This document shows, one piece after another, positions 43,911-55,374 of a stretch of 64,000 bases of DNA. Position 1 is the stretch's first letter, and each line of letters begins with the position of its first letter. The notes below the pieces were generated by a model. It did no database searches. It saw nothing but the letters and a program-made list of their open reading frames with translations, and was not told where the DNA came from. Source of the stretch: Craspedostauros australis (taxonomy: Eukaryota; Bacillariophyta; Bacillariophyceae; Mastogloiales; Achnanthaceae); the NCBI GenBank assembly GCA_026770025.1, contig JAMXDE010000009.1, positions 1,277,001 through 1,341,000 on the forward strand. The letters are read 5' to 3'. The position numbers and the translations under genes are program-made.

Positions 43911-46900
43911 ATGACATCCACGAACCCACTGGACATCCTCAACCACGCCCTCAAGGCGGTTGGGATCAAGAACGACTCCGACGAGCGTCGAGTCATCACC
44001 TCATCAGGCATAGAGGACATCGACGACCTCACGCTGTTGACGAAGGAGGACCTGGACGGCCTCCGCATCACCATCTCCAAGGAGGGTAGCGAACCCTATG
44101 ACTGCAACCTTGCCGCACTGCATGTGCGCAAGATCCTTGCGCTGGAGCGCTGGTACGACAGCCAAGGAGGCATGGAAGCCAGCACCTGGCTTGAGCTGAA
44201 CGCAGCTCGCCTTCAGACCTTCATGAAGAAGGAGAAGAAGGCAGAACCGAAGACAACCGTGGCTGAAGTGCCCACACCGGACGTGGTCCCCTCGTCTACC
44301 CCATCTTCGGACGATGTCGCGGCCTTCAAGCGTGGCACCAAGCGCAACCTGAGCGACAACCCGACCCTGAAGAACGATGAGCAGTTCCTGCAGTTCGATC
44401 GCCGTCTCCGAGCCACCGCAGCAGCTCATGGAATCAAGAACGCCGTCGATCCGGAGCACCTGCCAGCGAGTGAAGAGCTCGCCCTGTTTGAAGAGCAACG
44501 TACGTTCCTGTACTATGTTCTCTCGAACTCTCTTCGCACCATGAAGAGCCGCAACTGTCTCTTGCCGTACGCCGACAAGGAGGATGGACATGGCGTCTAC
44601 ATGATGTTGAAGGAGGAGTACGCCTCTGGCGTAGCGGCGACCAACAAGGCCCAGATGATCCAAGCCGAGATCAGGAACCTGAAGCTCAACAACACCTGGA
44701 ACAGCAGCCGTGAGACATTTGTCAACAGCTGGTTGTCGAAGGTGAACGACCTGGAGGAGGTCCAAGACAGCCCAGTCGCCGACGACTGGAAGATGCAATG
44801 GCTGCGTGAAGCCATCGCTCCAGACAATGACCTCTGTCGCGCTCTCGACGACGCCGACGCTCTCCAAACCAACATGAGCCTCACCACCGGCAAGATGGAC
44901 TTCTCTCTGGACTTCGATGCCTTCCTCGGCATTGTGCGTCGTTCCGCGCAACGCAACGACTTGCGCAACCCGCGCAACAAGACGAAGCGCAGGATCAACA
45001 ACACCAACAAGGACAACGAGAAAGGCGGAGACAACGCCAACAAGAACAAGACTGGAACCCGTCGCATCCCGGATGACGAGTGGAAGAAGATGACCTGGCC
45101 TCAGAAGAAGGCGCACATGGAGGCGCGTGGCCAATGGGACCCTTCCAAGAACAAGAACAAGGACAAGTCCCAGCGTCAGACCAACAAGTCAGTTGGCACT
45201 GACAAGAACCCATCGGTCCCCGCTTCTGGGGAGACCAGTACCAAGAACAACGCTGCCCCCGGTGACGCTATCAAGCGTATGCTGGCGAACACCCAAACAA
45301 GCAAGAGTGAAGAGATCACAGTCGACGGAAAGGTCTATCGCGCTGTGAACATCACTGATGTTCGCTACAGCTTCAACAAGGCCACCACCAACATGTCTGG
45401 TTCCCTGATTGACAGTGGAGCGAACGGAGGTCTCGCTGGAGACGATGTTGTGGTCCTGGACAGGACTGGGCATACCGCGGATATCAACGGGATCGGTGAT
45501 GCCACGATCGTCAACCTCGACATCGGTACCGTGGCTGGCCTCGCCATGTCGACTGAAGGACCCATCATCGCGAAGTTCTACCAGTATGCCATCCATGGGA
45601 AAGGCAAGACAATCCATTCCTCCAACCAACTCGGAGCGTTTGGGTTGGATGTGAACGAGCATCCAAGCAGCCTACCAGGTGGTCGTCAATCCATCATCGT
45701 GCCAGACGGACACATCATCCCTCTCGCAATCAGACAAGGTCTGTCCTACATGGACATGCGTCCACCCACAGCCAAAGAGATGGACACCTATCCGCACGTT
45801 GACTTCACGGCGGATGAGGTTTGGGACCCATCCGCACTCGATCAAGAAACCCTGACGGCAGAACAGTCACTCGATGAAAATTCTGACGAAACTCCTGATT
45901 TCCAGGACGCCCTTAAGGTTTCCAAGACCAAGAAATCTGGTGAGATGACGACACCTGTTTCCATCCAACGTACGCCAATCGACTACGAGGCGCTCCGCCC
46001 ACGTTTTGGTTGGATCCCTGCTCTACGCATCCGAGACACGCTCCGCTGTACCTCCCAATGGTACCGCTCCTCCGAGCGCTTTGCGATGCGTAAGCATTTC
46101 AAGACAAGATTCCCAGCAGCCAACGTCAACCGTCTCCACGAGACGGTGGCGATGGACACACTCTTTTCAGATACACCAGCACACGATGATGGTGTTCCAG
46201 GACATGGTGGGTGTACCATGATCCAGATCTACGTTGCTGTGGACTCTCGCTTCACTGCTGGATTCCCGATGGCATCAGAGAAGCAGGTCTCCAGCACTTT
46301 TCAGGAGTTCATTCGGCGCCATGGAGCTCCGGACCTCCTGATGTCCGATAATGCGAAAGCGGAGATCGGATTCAAGATGCAAGACATCCTCCGGCAATAC
46401 GCCATTGCTGACCACCAAAGCGAGCCCGAGCATCAGCACCAGAACGCCGCTGAGAGACGCATCCAGGACATCAAGCGGATGACCAACGGTGTCATGGACC
46501 GAACGGGCACACCTGCTCGCTTCTGGTTGATATGCACGATGTATGTCATCGTCCTCTTCAATCACCTGGCACAACGAACGGCAGGCAACATCACACCAAT
46601 GCAGGCCACCTACGGGCATCGTCCTGACGTGAGCAAGTTCATGTGCTACCACTGGTGGCAGCCAGTGTACTACTGAGTCGAGAAGCCTGGCTTCCCCAGC
46701 CAATCTCGCGAGCGCAAGGGACGCTGGGCGGGACCATGTCTCCACAAGGGAGATGATCTGACATACTGGGTGCTCGACGACGAGACGCAGCAGCTCCTAC
46801 CGCGATCTGCTATCCGCGCTGCCGACCTCCCACCCGGGTCCAACCTTCGTGCCGACTTCCCCATGCCCGACACTGGGGAGGATGACGGCTTGGCCAAGAT

Positions 46901-49274
46901 CCCGTCCGCTGATGGGGAGCTCCAAGACGACTCTTTCATCGAGTCCACTGCCGACCCGGTCGTCCATTCCCTCTCGGACGCCGTTCTTTTCGCTTCTGAC
47001 GGAGCCAACAATCGAGCGACGGACGGGGGAATCGTCAAGGTGCCGCACTTCACACCTGAGGAACTGATCGGAAAGACCTTCGTGTATGATCGTGATGGCG
47101 AGCAAGTCAAAGCAGAAGTCATCCAACGCGTGAACGATGCTGATGCCGCAAACCACCAACGCATCAAGATGCTCCTCTCCATCGACGACGGAGCTGTCAA
47201 CGACCTCATCTCGTATGTGGAACTGTCCGATCTTATCGAACAACAGACCGACAGCAGCACCAATGGAGAAGACGCCAAGTGGGGATTCCACAGCATCACA
47301 GGACATGAAGGTCCCCTGGTGACAACCTCCAACCGATACAAAGGATCCAAATACAACTTGATCATCCAATGGGATGATGGATCTTTGACCACAGAACCGC
47401 TCTTGCTGATGATCCAAGACGATCCTGTGTCGTGCGCTGTCTACGGACGCAAGCATGACCTCCTCGAACAGCCAGGGTGGAAGCGTCTCAAGAAGACTGC
47501 TGAACGGCAAGGACGCATGAAACGGCAAGCACACATTGCCAAGACCAAGTCCAAACAACACACCAACACACCCATCTACCAATTCGGTGTACAGGTGCCA
47601 CGCAACCACCAAGAAGCCATGCGCCTGGATGCCAAGAATGACAACAACAACTGGGCAAAGGCAGAGAAAACAGAGATGGAGCAACTCTTTGGCTACGGTA
47701 CCTTCAAGTCGCTCGGAAAGACGACCGAAGTGCCAGATGGATACCAAAAGATCCGACTTCATTGGGTGTACGCAGTCAAGCATGACTTGCGTCACAAGGC
47801 CCGGTGTGTTGCAGGTGGACATCTGACCGATCCATGCGGCGACACATCCTACGCTGGAGTCGTGAGCCTTCAATCCCTTCGCATCGCACTACTCGCTGGT
47901 GAAGCCAATGGTCTACAGACCATGGTAGGCGACATCGGAAACGCTTACCTCGAGGCGTACACCAGAGAGAAGATATGCTTCGTCGCAGGAGACGAATTCG
48001 GAGACAAGGCCGGCAACATGTTCACCATCGTCAAGGCGCTGTATGGTCTACGCACATCCGGAGCCAGATTCCATGAGGCACTGGCCGATACCTTGCGAGA
48101 CATGGGATTCATGCAATGCCGAGCAGATCCTGACGTCTGGATGCGCGACGCCAACACTCATTGGGAATACGTATGCGTATACGTGGACGACTTGATGGCT
48201 ATGATGGCGGATCCCAGACCCTTCTTCGACCAGCTGACGGCACAGTACGGCTACAAGCTAAAGGGAGTCGGCCCAATCTCATACCACTTGGGAGCTGACT
48301 TCGGCCGAGACACCGACGGAACCATGCGCATCAGCGCTCGGTCATACATCAAACGGATGTTGATCAACTTCGAGACCATGTTTGATGGGCCACCCCACAA
48401 ACGAAGCAGTCCCCTCGACAAGGATGACAGTCCTGAACTCGACACTACCCCAGAACTCGGTGAGATCCAGAAATGACAGTACATGTCTTTGATCGGAGCA
48501 CTCCAATGGTGTGTCACACTCGGACGATTCGACATCCATGTCGCGGTCATGACGCTCTCCCGATTCCGATCAGCACCACGAAAGGGACACCTGGATCGAG
48601 CAAAGCAAGTGTATGGATACCTGCGAAAATACCCAGATGCATCCATCCGATTCCGCACAGGCATTCCCAAACACGAAGACCACTACGAAACCCCCAAACA
48701 GGATTGGGCATACACCGTGTACGGTAACACCACAGAAGAACTCCCATCAGATGCACCTGCTCCACGCGGTAAGGCCATGAGGACAACCACCTTCGTGGAT
48801 GCGAACTTACTGCACTGCAGGGTGTCCGGGAAGTCTGCCACTGGCGTACTCCACCTCGTCAATCAGACACCAATCGATTGGTTCTCGAAGAGACAGTCAA
48901 CCGTGGAGACAGCAACCTACGGATCTGAGTTCGTGGCCGCACGTCTGGCTACCGAACAGATCATATCTCTACGCCTCACGCTCTGTGAGATGGGCATCCC
49001 CATCGATGGACCAAGCTGGATGTTTGGAGACAACCAAGGTGTTCTCTCATCATCGAACATCCCGAACAGCACTCTCACCAAGCGGCACAACGCGCTCGCC
49101 TACCACCGCGTTCGGTCTGCTATCGCTGCAGGGATCATGTACTTCGTGAAGATCCATGGACACCAGAACGTCGCAGACGTCCTCACGAAGCTCCTTCCCA
49201 GATCAATCTTCTGGGATTTGGTGCAACCGCTCCTATTCTGGAAAGGAGACACGAACACGTCAACACATGAGTGA
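43911..49274 (+). pseudogene. Copia A Gag-Pol polyprotein frame with two in-frame TGA codons
   Basis: One frame runs from the ATG at 43911 to the TGA at 49272-49274, interrupted by TGA at 46674-46676 (end of integrase) and 48474-48476 (between RT and RNase H). Gag-like region: residues 1 to about 450, with no clear CCHC knuckle. Protease: 'GSLIDSGANGG' (D501). Integrase: D749 in 'AMDTLF', D813 in 'SDNAK', E848 in 'NAAERRIQDIK', a DD35E spacing. RT: 'WVYAVKHDLRHKARCVAGGH' and 'YVCVYVDDLMA' (YVDD site near 48180). RNase H: 'TTFVDANLLHC', 'SATGVLH', 'WMFGDNQGVL' and 'KIHGHQNVADVLTK'. The style resembles diatom copia elements. With only two stops and identical LTRs the copy is nearly intact; readthrough cannot be excluded. 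Confidence 0.85.
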
Positions 49275-49300
49275 AGGGCACAGAGATACGCTTCGGGGAG

Positions 49301-49747
49301 TATTAGCATTATGCTTTATTCCGCACAGCTCTCTCTCGTGTTCGAGCTTAGTTGTGCGTATGAATCGTATCCTGAACCAACACGGACCATGAAATGGTCA
49401 CATTACGAGCGAATAGCTCAACGAGAAACGAAACTAAAGAAGTACCAAGGTATTGGGTATCAGATACAAGGTACCATGAAACAAGAACGATACTGTGAGA
49501 TAGCTACTGACCCAAACCAGTTGAACCTGAAGAGATGTAAAGATCCTATCCGATGCATGCAGAACAGAGGAATGCAAGAGCAGAGGCATGGACATGAACA
49601 GAGGTCAGAGAGTAAGCTCACAACTCTTAAGTTTGTAATAACATTTGAGTTCCCAACAGACTTCCAGTGAACGCCCCCTTCTCGATCTGATCAATTGCAG
49701 AAGGACGCGTTCTACCCTACGTTACCACCAATTCCTCAAGTCTAACA
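49301..49747 (+). repeat. 3' LTR of copia A
   Basis: 447 bp, same sequence as the 5' LTR, followed by the CTTCT duplication and then copia B reverse transcriptase sequence. Confidence 0.92.
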
Positions 49748-51222
49748 CTTCTTCACCACAGTATTCCAGTACAGGGGCGAAGTGCTACGCAACATGAAGC
49801 ACACACTACAACTCAACCAAGCCAACAACAACGACATGTGGAAGGTGGAAGCCAAGAAGGAGATTGATGCACTCATCAACCTTGCCTGCTTCGAGTCTCG
49901 TCCATCCACACATTGACCATCAACTGAATACCAGAGCACAAAGCTCAGGCTCATCTCCGTGGTCAAACAAGATCTGTGGCGCAAGGCAAGGCTCATAGCT
50001 GGAGGATGCCTCATTGAGCTCGTAGACAACATACGCATGTCCTCATCAACAGTCAACTCCACCAGCATGCGTATCCTCCATGCAATCGCAGATGCGAACA
50101 AATTCCAGCAACTCTGCAGCGATATTGGCAACACATTCGTCAACACCTACACCAACAAGAAGATATGCGCGAGAGCAGGAAAGGAATTCAATCACAGAGA
50201 GGGCCAGACAATTGTACTCAAGAAATCAATGTGTGGGCTCCAATCCAGTGGCCAATGATTCCATGCTCACTTCGCCAACACACTATCTTCCATGGGATTC
50301 AAGCCATTGCGCCACAACCAAGATGTATGGATCAGACTCCAAGACAAATCCGGAGACGACTACATCTGCACACATGTTGACGATTTCAAGATTGTACCAA
50401 AGGACACAAATCAATACACAAAGTCAATCCAACAGGTCAACACAATCAAGGATATTGGCCCACCCATATACTATCTCAGGAATGACTAATCCAGAAATGC
50501 AAAAGGCAAATGGAGCACTGGATGCAGCAAATACATCTCAAATGCACTGGACAAAGGCAAGTGCCAGCATGGATCACTTCACAGCCAACATGTTCCCATG
50601 AGGAACAAGGACCATCCGGAAACGGATGACTCCAAACTACTAACACCTGGCAAGCAACAAAAAATCCAGCAGCTCATTGGCATGCTAAACTGGGATGTCC
50701 AGCTTGGATATTTCAACGTCGCATTTGCAACTTCCTCACTTTCACACTTCACTGCATCACTACGGAAAGGACATCTTGAACGTGCACTCAAAGTATGGGG
50801 CTATCTCAAGCACAAGTCCACTCTGCGAACACAGATCGATTCCAGGCCAATGATAATTGACAACTCCAATGCAACGCCATCACACCCAGAACTGGTAACA
50901 CAGATGAAGGAGGAATATCCCAAGGCCACAGAAGACATCAATGACAGATCACCAAAGCCAATCTACCCAGAGCTACCAATGTATGCATTCGTGGACACAG
51001 ACCACGCTCACGATCTGGTGACCAGGAGATCCAACACAGGCATCATACAATTCCTGGGTAAGATGCCAGTATACTTCTCCAGGAAACAACAAACATCCAT
51101 CACAACATCAACATACAGCGCGGAATTCAAGGCAATGAGATCGGTGAACGAGGAGACTATTTCACTCAGATACGCACTCCGATTGCTGGGAGTCCAAGTC
51201 AAGTCTTCGGCTATCACATTAT
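49748..51222 (+). pseudogene. Copia B reverse transcriptase and RNase H, first part
   Basis: Continues the B polyprotein after element A. RT pieces: 'SVVKQDLWRKARLIAGG', 'DIGNTFVNTYTNKK', 'SSMGFKPLRHNQDVW' and 'YICTHVDDFKIVPKD' (HVDD active site near 50380). A TAA follows 'YYLRND'. The next frame (50598 on) carries the connection region 'LIGMLNWDVQLGYFNVAFATSS' and RNase H 'YAFVDTDHAHDLVTRRSNTG'. It breaks at the T2 insertion and resumes at 57226. Comparison with copia C shows point differences and stops; non-functional. Confidence 0.8.
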
Positions 51223-51716
51223 GAGCCCCCCGAGTGAGTCGATCAAGACCTTGAAATGAAAAGTCTAATCGGATTTCTGGGATTTTCAAACTAAGCACAT
51301 ATTCGCAATCCTTGTAGTCTCTTTATGTATAATGGAACCTTTCAGATTGTAGTTAGTTTCATTTTAAGTTTTATGGATCAATCAATGTGTTTAGTCTAGT
51401 CGCGTGAATCCAACAGCACAAAATTCGTTTGTTTCTGCCGAAGGTTCGATGATGTTCTCATGTATTTATCGTCTGGTGATCAGTCACGAACTTGCTTCCG
51501 AAGGTCTCAGTCGTTTGGTACACGTTAATTACACGTTAGCATGTGGCGCATGATTCCACATTCTGCTCGTCACAAAACACGTGACACAAAACACATCACA
51601 CAAAACACATCATCCCCATCATTTTGCAAAATCGCGCCACACTTTCGCTCCGTTTCACAACTTTCCTCGCCAATGGCATGCACACTCGCTCTTTCGCTCA
51701 ATGCCCGTTCTTGTCA

Positions 51717-51718
<2 letters not shown>

Positions 51719-51767
<49 letters not shown>

Positions 51768-51800
51768 CAGTAGTAGTAGTAGTTGTTGTTGTTGTTGCTG
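51719..51800. repeat. AGT/GTT triplet tract in the T2 leader
   Basis: A long (AGT)n run passing into (GTT)n, corresponding to the T1 tract at 11217. About 100 bp upstream of the transposase ATG. Confidence 0.85.
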
Positions 51801-51903
51801 AATGATCGGCCTTCATCCCGTGCTCTCCTTACCTCACTTCCTCTCAGACCAGTTCATCACATCCAACAAGCAAACAGCACTACTCTCCAGCAACAACTCC
51901 ACC

Positions 51904-54900
51904 ATGCCTACCTCTGCTGCTGACAAAGCCCTCCCCAAGGATGGCAACCCCTCTCCTCGTAAGAAGCTGTGTTCTGCTCACCCCATGCCTGCTCACCCAT
52001 TCGACTCCAAGGGAGCCCTGCTGCCAGCCTCTGAGCAACTGTTGCCTGACAAGCCATTCGCTGTATTGGGGAGGCAGAGCACCATCACGCGAGTGATCGA
52101 TGTGAAACCGATGCATGCAGCGGATGGCAACCTCGTCCCGAACGGTACGCATGCGCACGCTCGCGAGCTGCATGTGTTCGTCCACATCCTCAACGACAAC
52201 GGAGGCGTCTTCGACGACTCCCATGTCGAGGTGCGTTCGGAGGGACGAGGTGTCGGCGATGGGACTTTGGTGAGCGTTATCGTGAACGCGCCACCCTCGC
52301 CTACTGCAGCCGACGTTGCACCACCTGTCGAGCCTACCCCGCCAGGGAGGGTTCCCCGGCGTTGCAACACTGTTGTTGCCGGGGGGTACGCAGATCCGTC
52401 TATTGACAGCGACAGTACGTACGTTGACGAGGACGAAAAACAGGCGCGCGCTGGCTGGGACAGGAGAGGAGGCGAGTTCGGGCATGATCAGGAAGAGGAG
52501 GGGGGAAACTGGAGGCGCCATGCCATTGTTCGTGTGATGGCAGCGCTTAGATCTAACCTAGATCCAAAACTGTTGCAGCTCATGCCAAAAAAAGGATTTG
52601 TCCTCGCGGGCCGACACGAACGGACCATCTGGAGCTACATCAAACTGATGTGGAGTGTCACATCATCTGCACTTTGGACTGTCCTGCTTCCAGAAGAGAA
52701 CGTGCCAACTTGTCAGATGGAACAGGTGATTGCATACGTGCGCGGGAACGTGGAGCTTCCTCCCACGATGTTGGCATCTAACCTCTACACCCTCTGCTTG
52801 CTCGGAGAATCTTCTTCTTCCCGCACGGCAAGAGTTGCTTTGGCCATGTCTGCACCGTCTGCACTGTGTACTGCTATTCTGGGTAGGCACACACATGCAC
52901 TGTCGGAGGAACAGAAGGCTCGCATGCTTGCCAAACGCGACATCATCACACCCAGCCAGACATACACCTTGCGTCGTTACTACGACATGTTAAGCCATGG
53001 CAAAAGCATTCCACAGCGAGTTCTCCAGTACCGTGTGTGTGCTTGCGACCTGTCTGGCGTGGTGTCCTTCCTCATGACAACTACTACATATAAGGCAGGG
53101 TTGAGTCACACGGTACAGTATGGTGGAGTTGTATTTGAAAATGTTCCGGTGTTCGATCGAGGAAGCACGACTATCGAACAACTATTCGACATGTACTCGT
53201 CTACGACCAACCGCCCAGTGGGAATGCCTGCTTTCACCACCATGACCAACCTACTAACACGCAAAAGCAAGATCAAGACGGGCCTCTCTTCCTTCGAGAG
53301 TTACTTCTGGATGGCGACGGAGAAACTCAAACAGGCAATTTCGCGCCTAGTAGACCTACTGAAGGCTAAGTATGAAACTGATGGGGAGGAACAAAACGAT
53401 GCCAATGACAGGAGCCACAACGATACCGATGAGCCAGATGACGTCATCGCACATCATGTACGCAAAGCCGATTCCCTCTTGCATGCACTCGAACTGCTTG
53501 TTGTGTTCCTCAAATGGGAATTCACCGCCTCCCACATGCAGCTTCACTGCGACGACCCCATGCATTCGGCCGCGTTCGCTCTCACCACCAAAAAGGAGAA
53601 GAAGAAGGCACCAACCACATCCTCCAATCAACGCAAACCACGCACCAACAAGCACAAGAGCAAGAAGAACACCGCGCGTAAAGTATGCAACCGTTGTGGA
53701 TCAGCAATGCGATTTGTGAACGATCGTTTTGTCCCTTTTGTCAAAATGCTTAAGGACAACGAACTCGCAGAACACAAGGACGAATTGCAATCAATGCTTG
53801 CGGCGGCGCCGGGATTCGCCAACGAAATTGTTAACTACATGGCTCACAAAGTGCGTGCAAAAGTTCAATTCCGACAAATCGCCTTTTATCAATCCGAACT
53901 CAATGATAAGCCTGAAAGAGCCTATGTGGTGCTTGACCATAAGCAAAAAATTCTACCGACAGGCCAAAGCGAAGCCCAACAAGAATATTGGGGGAAGAAG
54001 GGAATGTCACTGCTTGGGGCGATGGTCATCACGTGTCGCAATGACATTTTTACTTATCGGTTCATCGACATTGTGGTCGGTGGACGACCGACACAAGACA
54101 CACTTCAAGTTGGTGCACTGCTTGACATCGTGCAAAAAAAGGTCAAAGACATTCACCCATCCGTGACTGAGATCATCCTACAGAGCGATAACGCGTGTTG
54201 CTTTGCCAGTCACGAGCACATCCCACTGATCACATCGGTACTCAACAAGAACCTTGTGACACGAAAAGCAGCCAAAATCATCGCGTGGATCTACACAGAG
54301 GCCCAAACTGGTAAGAGCATGCTGGACACCCACTTCGCGTACATCACCCGTGTACTGCGAAAATACGTGCAAAGTGGCAAGGACATCAAGACCCCGTTCC
54401 AACTCTTCCTTGCACTGAAAGCCGGTAACATCGCGGGTACCACCACGGTACTGGTCAACGCAAAGACCCTCCAAGGCAACATCACGTCGCTTCCTGGCGC
54501 ACCAAAACGACGATTCCGCGCGAACGGGCAACAGGTACGTCAGACTCACGAGGTGAAGTATGATGATGACCAGGCGCGGTTGGTGGCTGCATCTGGCATC
54601 ACGGAAGACGTCCTTGTGAAGAGCGCTGAATGGGACGGCTGGATCATCAACCAACTGGGCGTTGCCGATGTTCACACACACAAGTCCGACAAGCTGCCGA
54701 TAACGTCCGAATCGTTCAGGAAGACGGACAAGACGCAAAAACTCGGGCGCACAGCGGCAGAGAGCAAGGGGCTGGCGTTCGGCAAAGCCATTGCAGACGG
54801 ACAACAACATCTACCATCCGATCACACCACAGCGCTACAAGACCAGACCGCCGAAACCGAACACCCTCCACTCGCAGTGCCAGGCTGGGCGAGCAAAACA

Positions 54901-55374
54901 ACGCGCAAACCAGCGGAACTACCAGACTACATCGCGGACAAGTTGAAGGACATCAGTGAAGCGTCCGCGAAGGACCCAAAAAACAGGCCATCCGAACACG
55001 AAGCACACGAACAATTGATGGACGACAACAGGACCAAAACTGACTGGTACGTACAACTGCACGCAAACCCCATGCGCGTGAAAGCGTCGCTGTCTGCAGC
55101 GTACAACGCCAAACAACGCAAGGACAAGAAGGAGGCCGCTCTCATCAAGGCGGAAGCCAACACCGACACCAACACCAACCCAACAAGCAAAGCAACAGCA
55201 TCTGCAATCGTGGCGACCCACTATGCGCCAGCTGAAACACAGGAGGAACGAACAGAGAAGGAGTTGCAGAGAGAGGAGGAGGAGCTGGATCATCAGATGT
55301 GGTGTGATGCTGACACACTGAAGGCCAACACAGAAAGTGAGGCTGTGTTGGATGATGGGACGGAAATTTTGTGA
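51904..55374 (+). CDS. Family T putative DDE transposase, intact (1156 aa)
   Basis: The start is set at the ATG matching T1 ('MPTSAADKALPKDGNPSPRKK'). The frame is open 34 codons upstream to another ATG (51802), but that part lies in the repeat-containing leader. All landmarks of T1 are kept: 'KVCNRCGSAMRF', 'VVLDHKQKILPTGQ', 'IILQSDNACCFASHEH', 'WIYTEAQTGKSMLDTHFAYI', 'LKAGNIAGTTTVL' and a Glu-rich tail. Small length changes versus T1 fall in linkers, for example 'DANDRSHNDTDEPDD' and the shortened basic Thr-rich segment before CxxC. Substitutions sit mainly in linkers while the core is nearly unchanged, which suggests purifying selection and possible activity. Confidence 0.72.
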   Translation: MPTSAADKALPKDGNPSPRKKLCSAHPMPAHPFDSKGALLPASEQLLPDKPFAVLGRQSTITRVIDVKPMHAADGNLVPNGTHAHARELHVFVHILNDNGGVFDDSHVEVRSEGRGVGDGTLVSVIVNAPPSPTAADVAPPVEPTPPGRVPRRCNTVVAGGYADPSIDSDSTYVDEDEKQARAGWDRRGGEFGHDQEEEGGNWRRHAIVRVMAALRSNLDPKLLQLMPKKGFVLAGRHERTIWSYIKLMWSVTSSALWTVLLPEENVPTCQMEQVIAYVRGNVELPPTMLASNLYTLCLLGESSSSRTARVALAMSAPSALCTAILGRHTHALSEEQKARMLAKRDIITPSQTYTLRRYYDMLSHGKSIPQRVLQYRVCACDLSGVVSFLMTTTTYKAGLSHTVQYGGVVFENVPVFDRGSTTIEQLFDMYSSTTNRPVGMPAFTTMTNLLTRKSKIKTGLSSFESYFWMATEKLKQAISRLVDLLKAKYETDGEEQNDANDRSHNDTDEPDDVIAHHVRKADSLLHALELLVVFLKWEFTASHMQLHCDDPMHSAAFALTTKKEKKKAPTTSSNQRKPRTNKHKSKKNTARKVCNRCGSAMRFVNDRFVPFVKMLKDNELAEHKDELQSMLAAAPGFANEIVNYMAHKVRAKVQFRQIAFYQSELNDKPERAYVVLDHKQKILPTGQSEAQQEYWGKKGMSLLGAMVITCRNDIFTYRFIDIVVGGRPTQDTLQVGALLDIVQKKVKDIHPSVTEIILQSDNACCFASHEHIPLITSVLNKNLVTRKAAKIIAWIYTEAQTGKSMLDTHFAYITRVLRKYVQSGKDIKTPFQLFLALKAGNIAGTTTVLVNAKTLQGNITSLPGAPKRRFRANGQQVRQTHEVKYDDDQARLVAASGITEDVLVKSAEWDGWIINQLGVADVHTHKSDKLPITSESFRKTDKTQKLGRTAAESKGLAFGKAIADGQQHLPSDHTTALQDQTAETEHPPLAVPGWASKTTRKPAELPDYIADKLKDISEASAKDPKNRPSEHEAHEQLMDDNRTKTDWYVQLHANPMRVKASLSAAYNAKQRKDKKEAALIKAEANTDTNTNPTSKATASAIVATHYAPAETQEERTEKELQREEEELDHQMWCDADTLKANTESEAVLDDGTEIL

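Larger units (their letters stand above)
43235..49747 (+). mobile_element. Ty1/copia retrotransposon A, young, inserted in copia B
   Basis: 6513 bp with two 447-bp LTRs that appear identical on reading. The 5-bp duplication CTTCT flanks it (43230-43234 and 49748-49752). Removing the element and one CTTCT restores continuous copia B sequence. LTR ends are TATTAG...CTAACA, so the usual TG start is TA. Internal order is Gag, protease, integrase, RT, RNase H, which defines copia. The single coding frame is broken only by two TGA codons. LTR identity implies very recent insertion. Confidence 0.93.

Noticed and set aside
44004-45134. 376-codon minus-strand ORF opposite copia A Gag
   Set aside because: Shadow of the Gag-Pol frame; no domain.
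46797-47873. 358-codon minus-strand ORF opposite copia A pol
   Set aside because: Shadow of the RT frame; no domain.
49311-49670. 119-codon ORF occurring identically at two places (also within 43235-43681)
   Set aside because: It is LTR sequence of copia A, so its duplication is explained by the element and not by a gene family.
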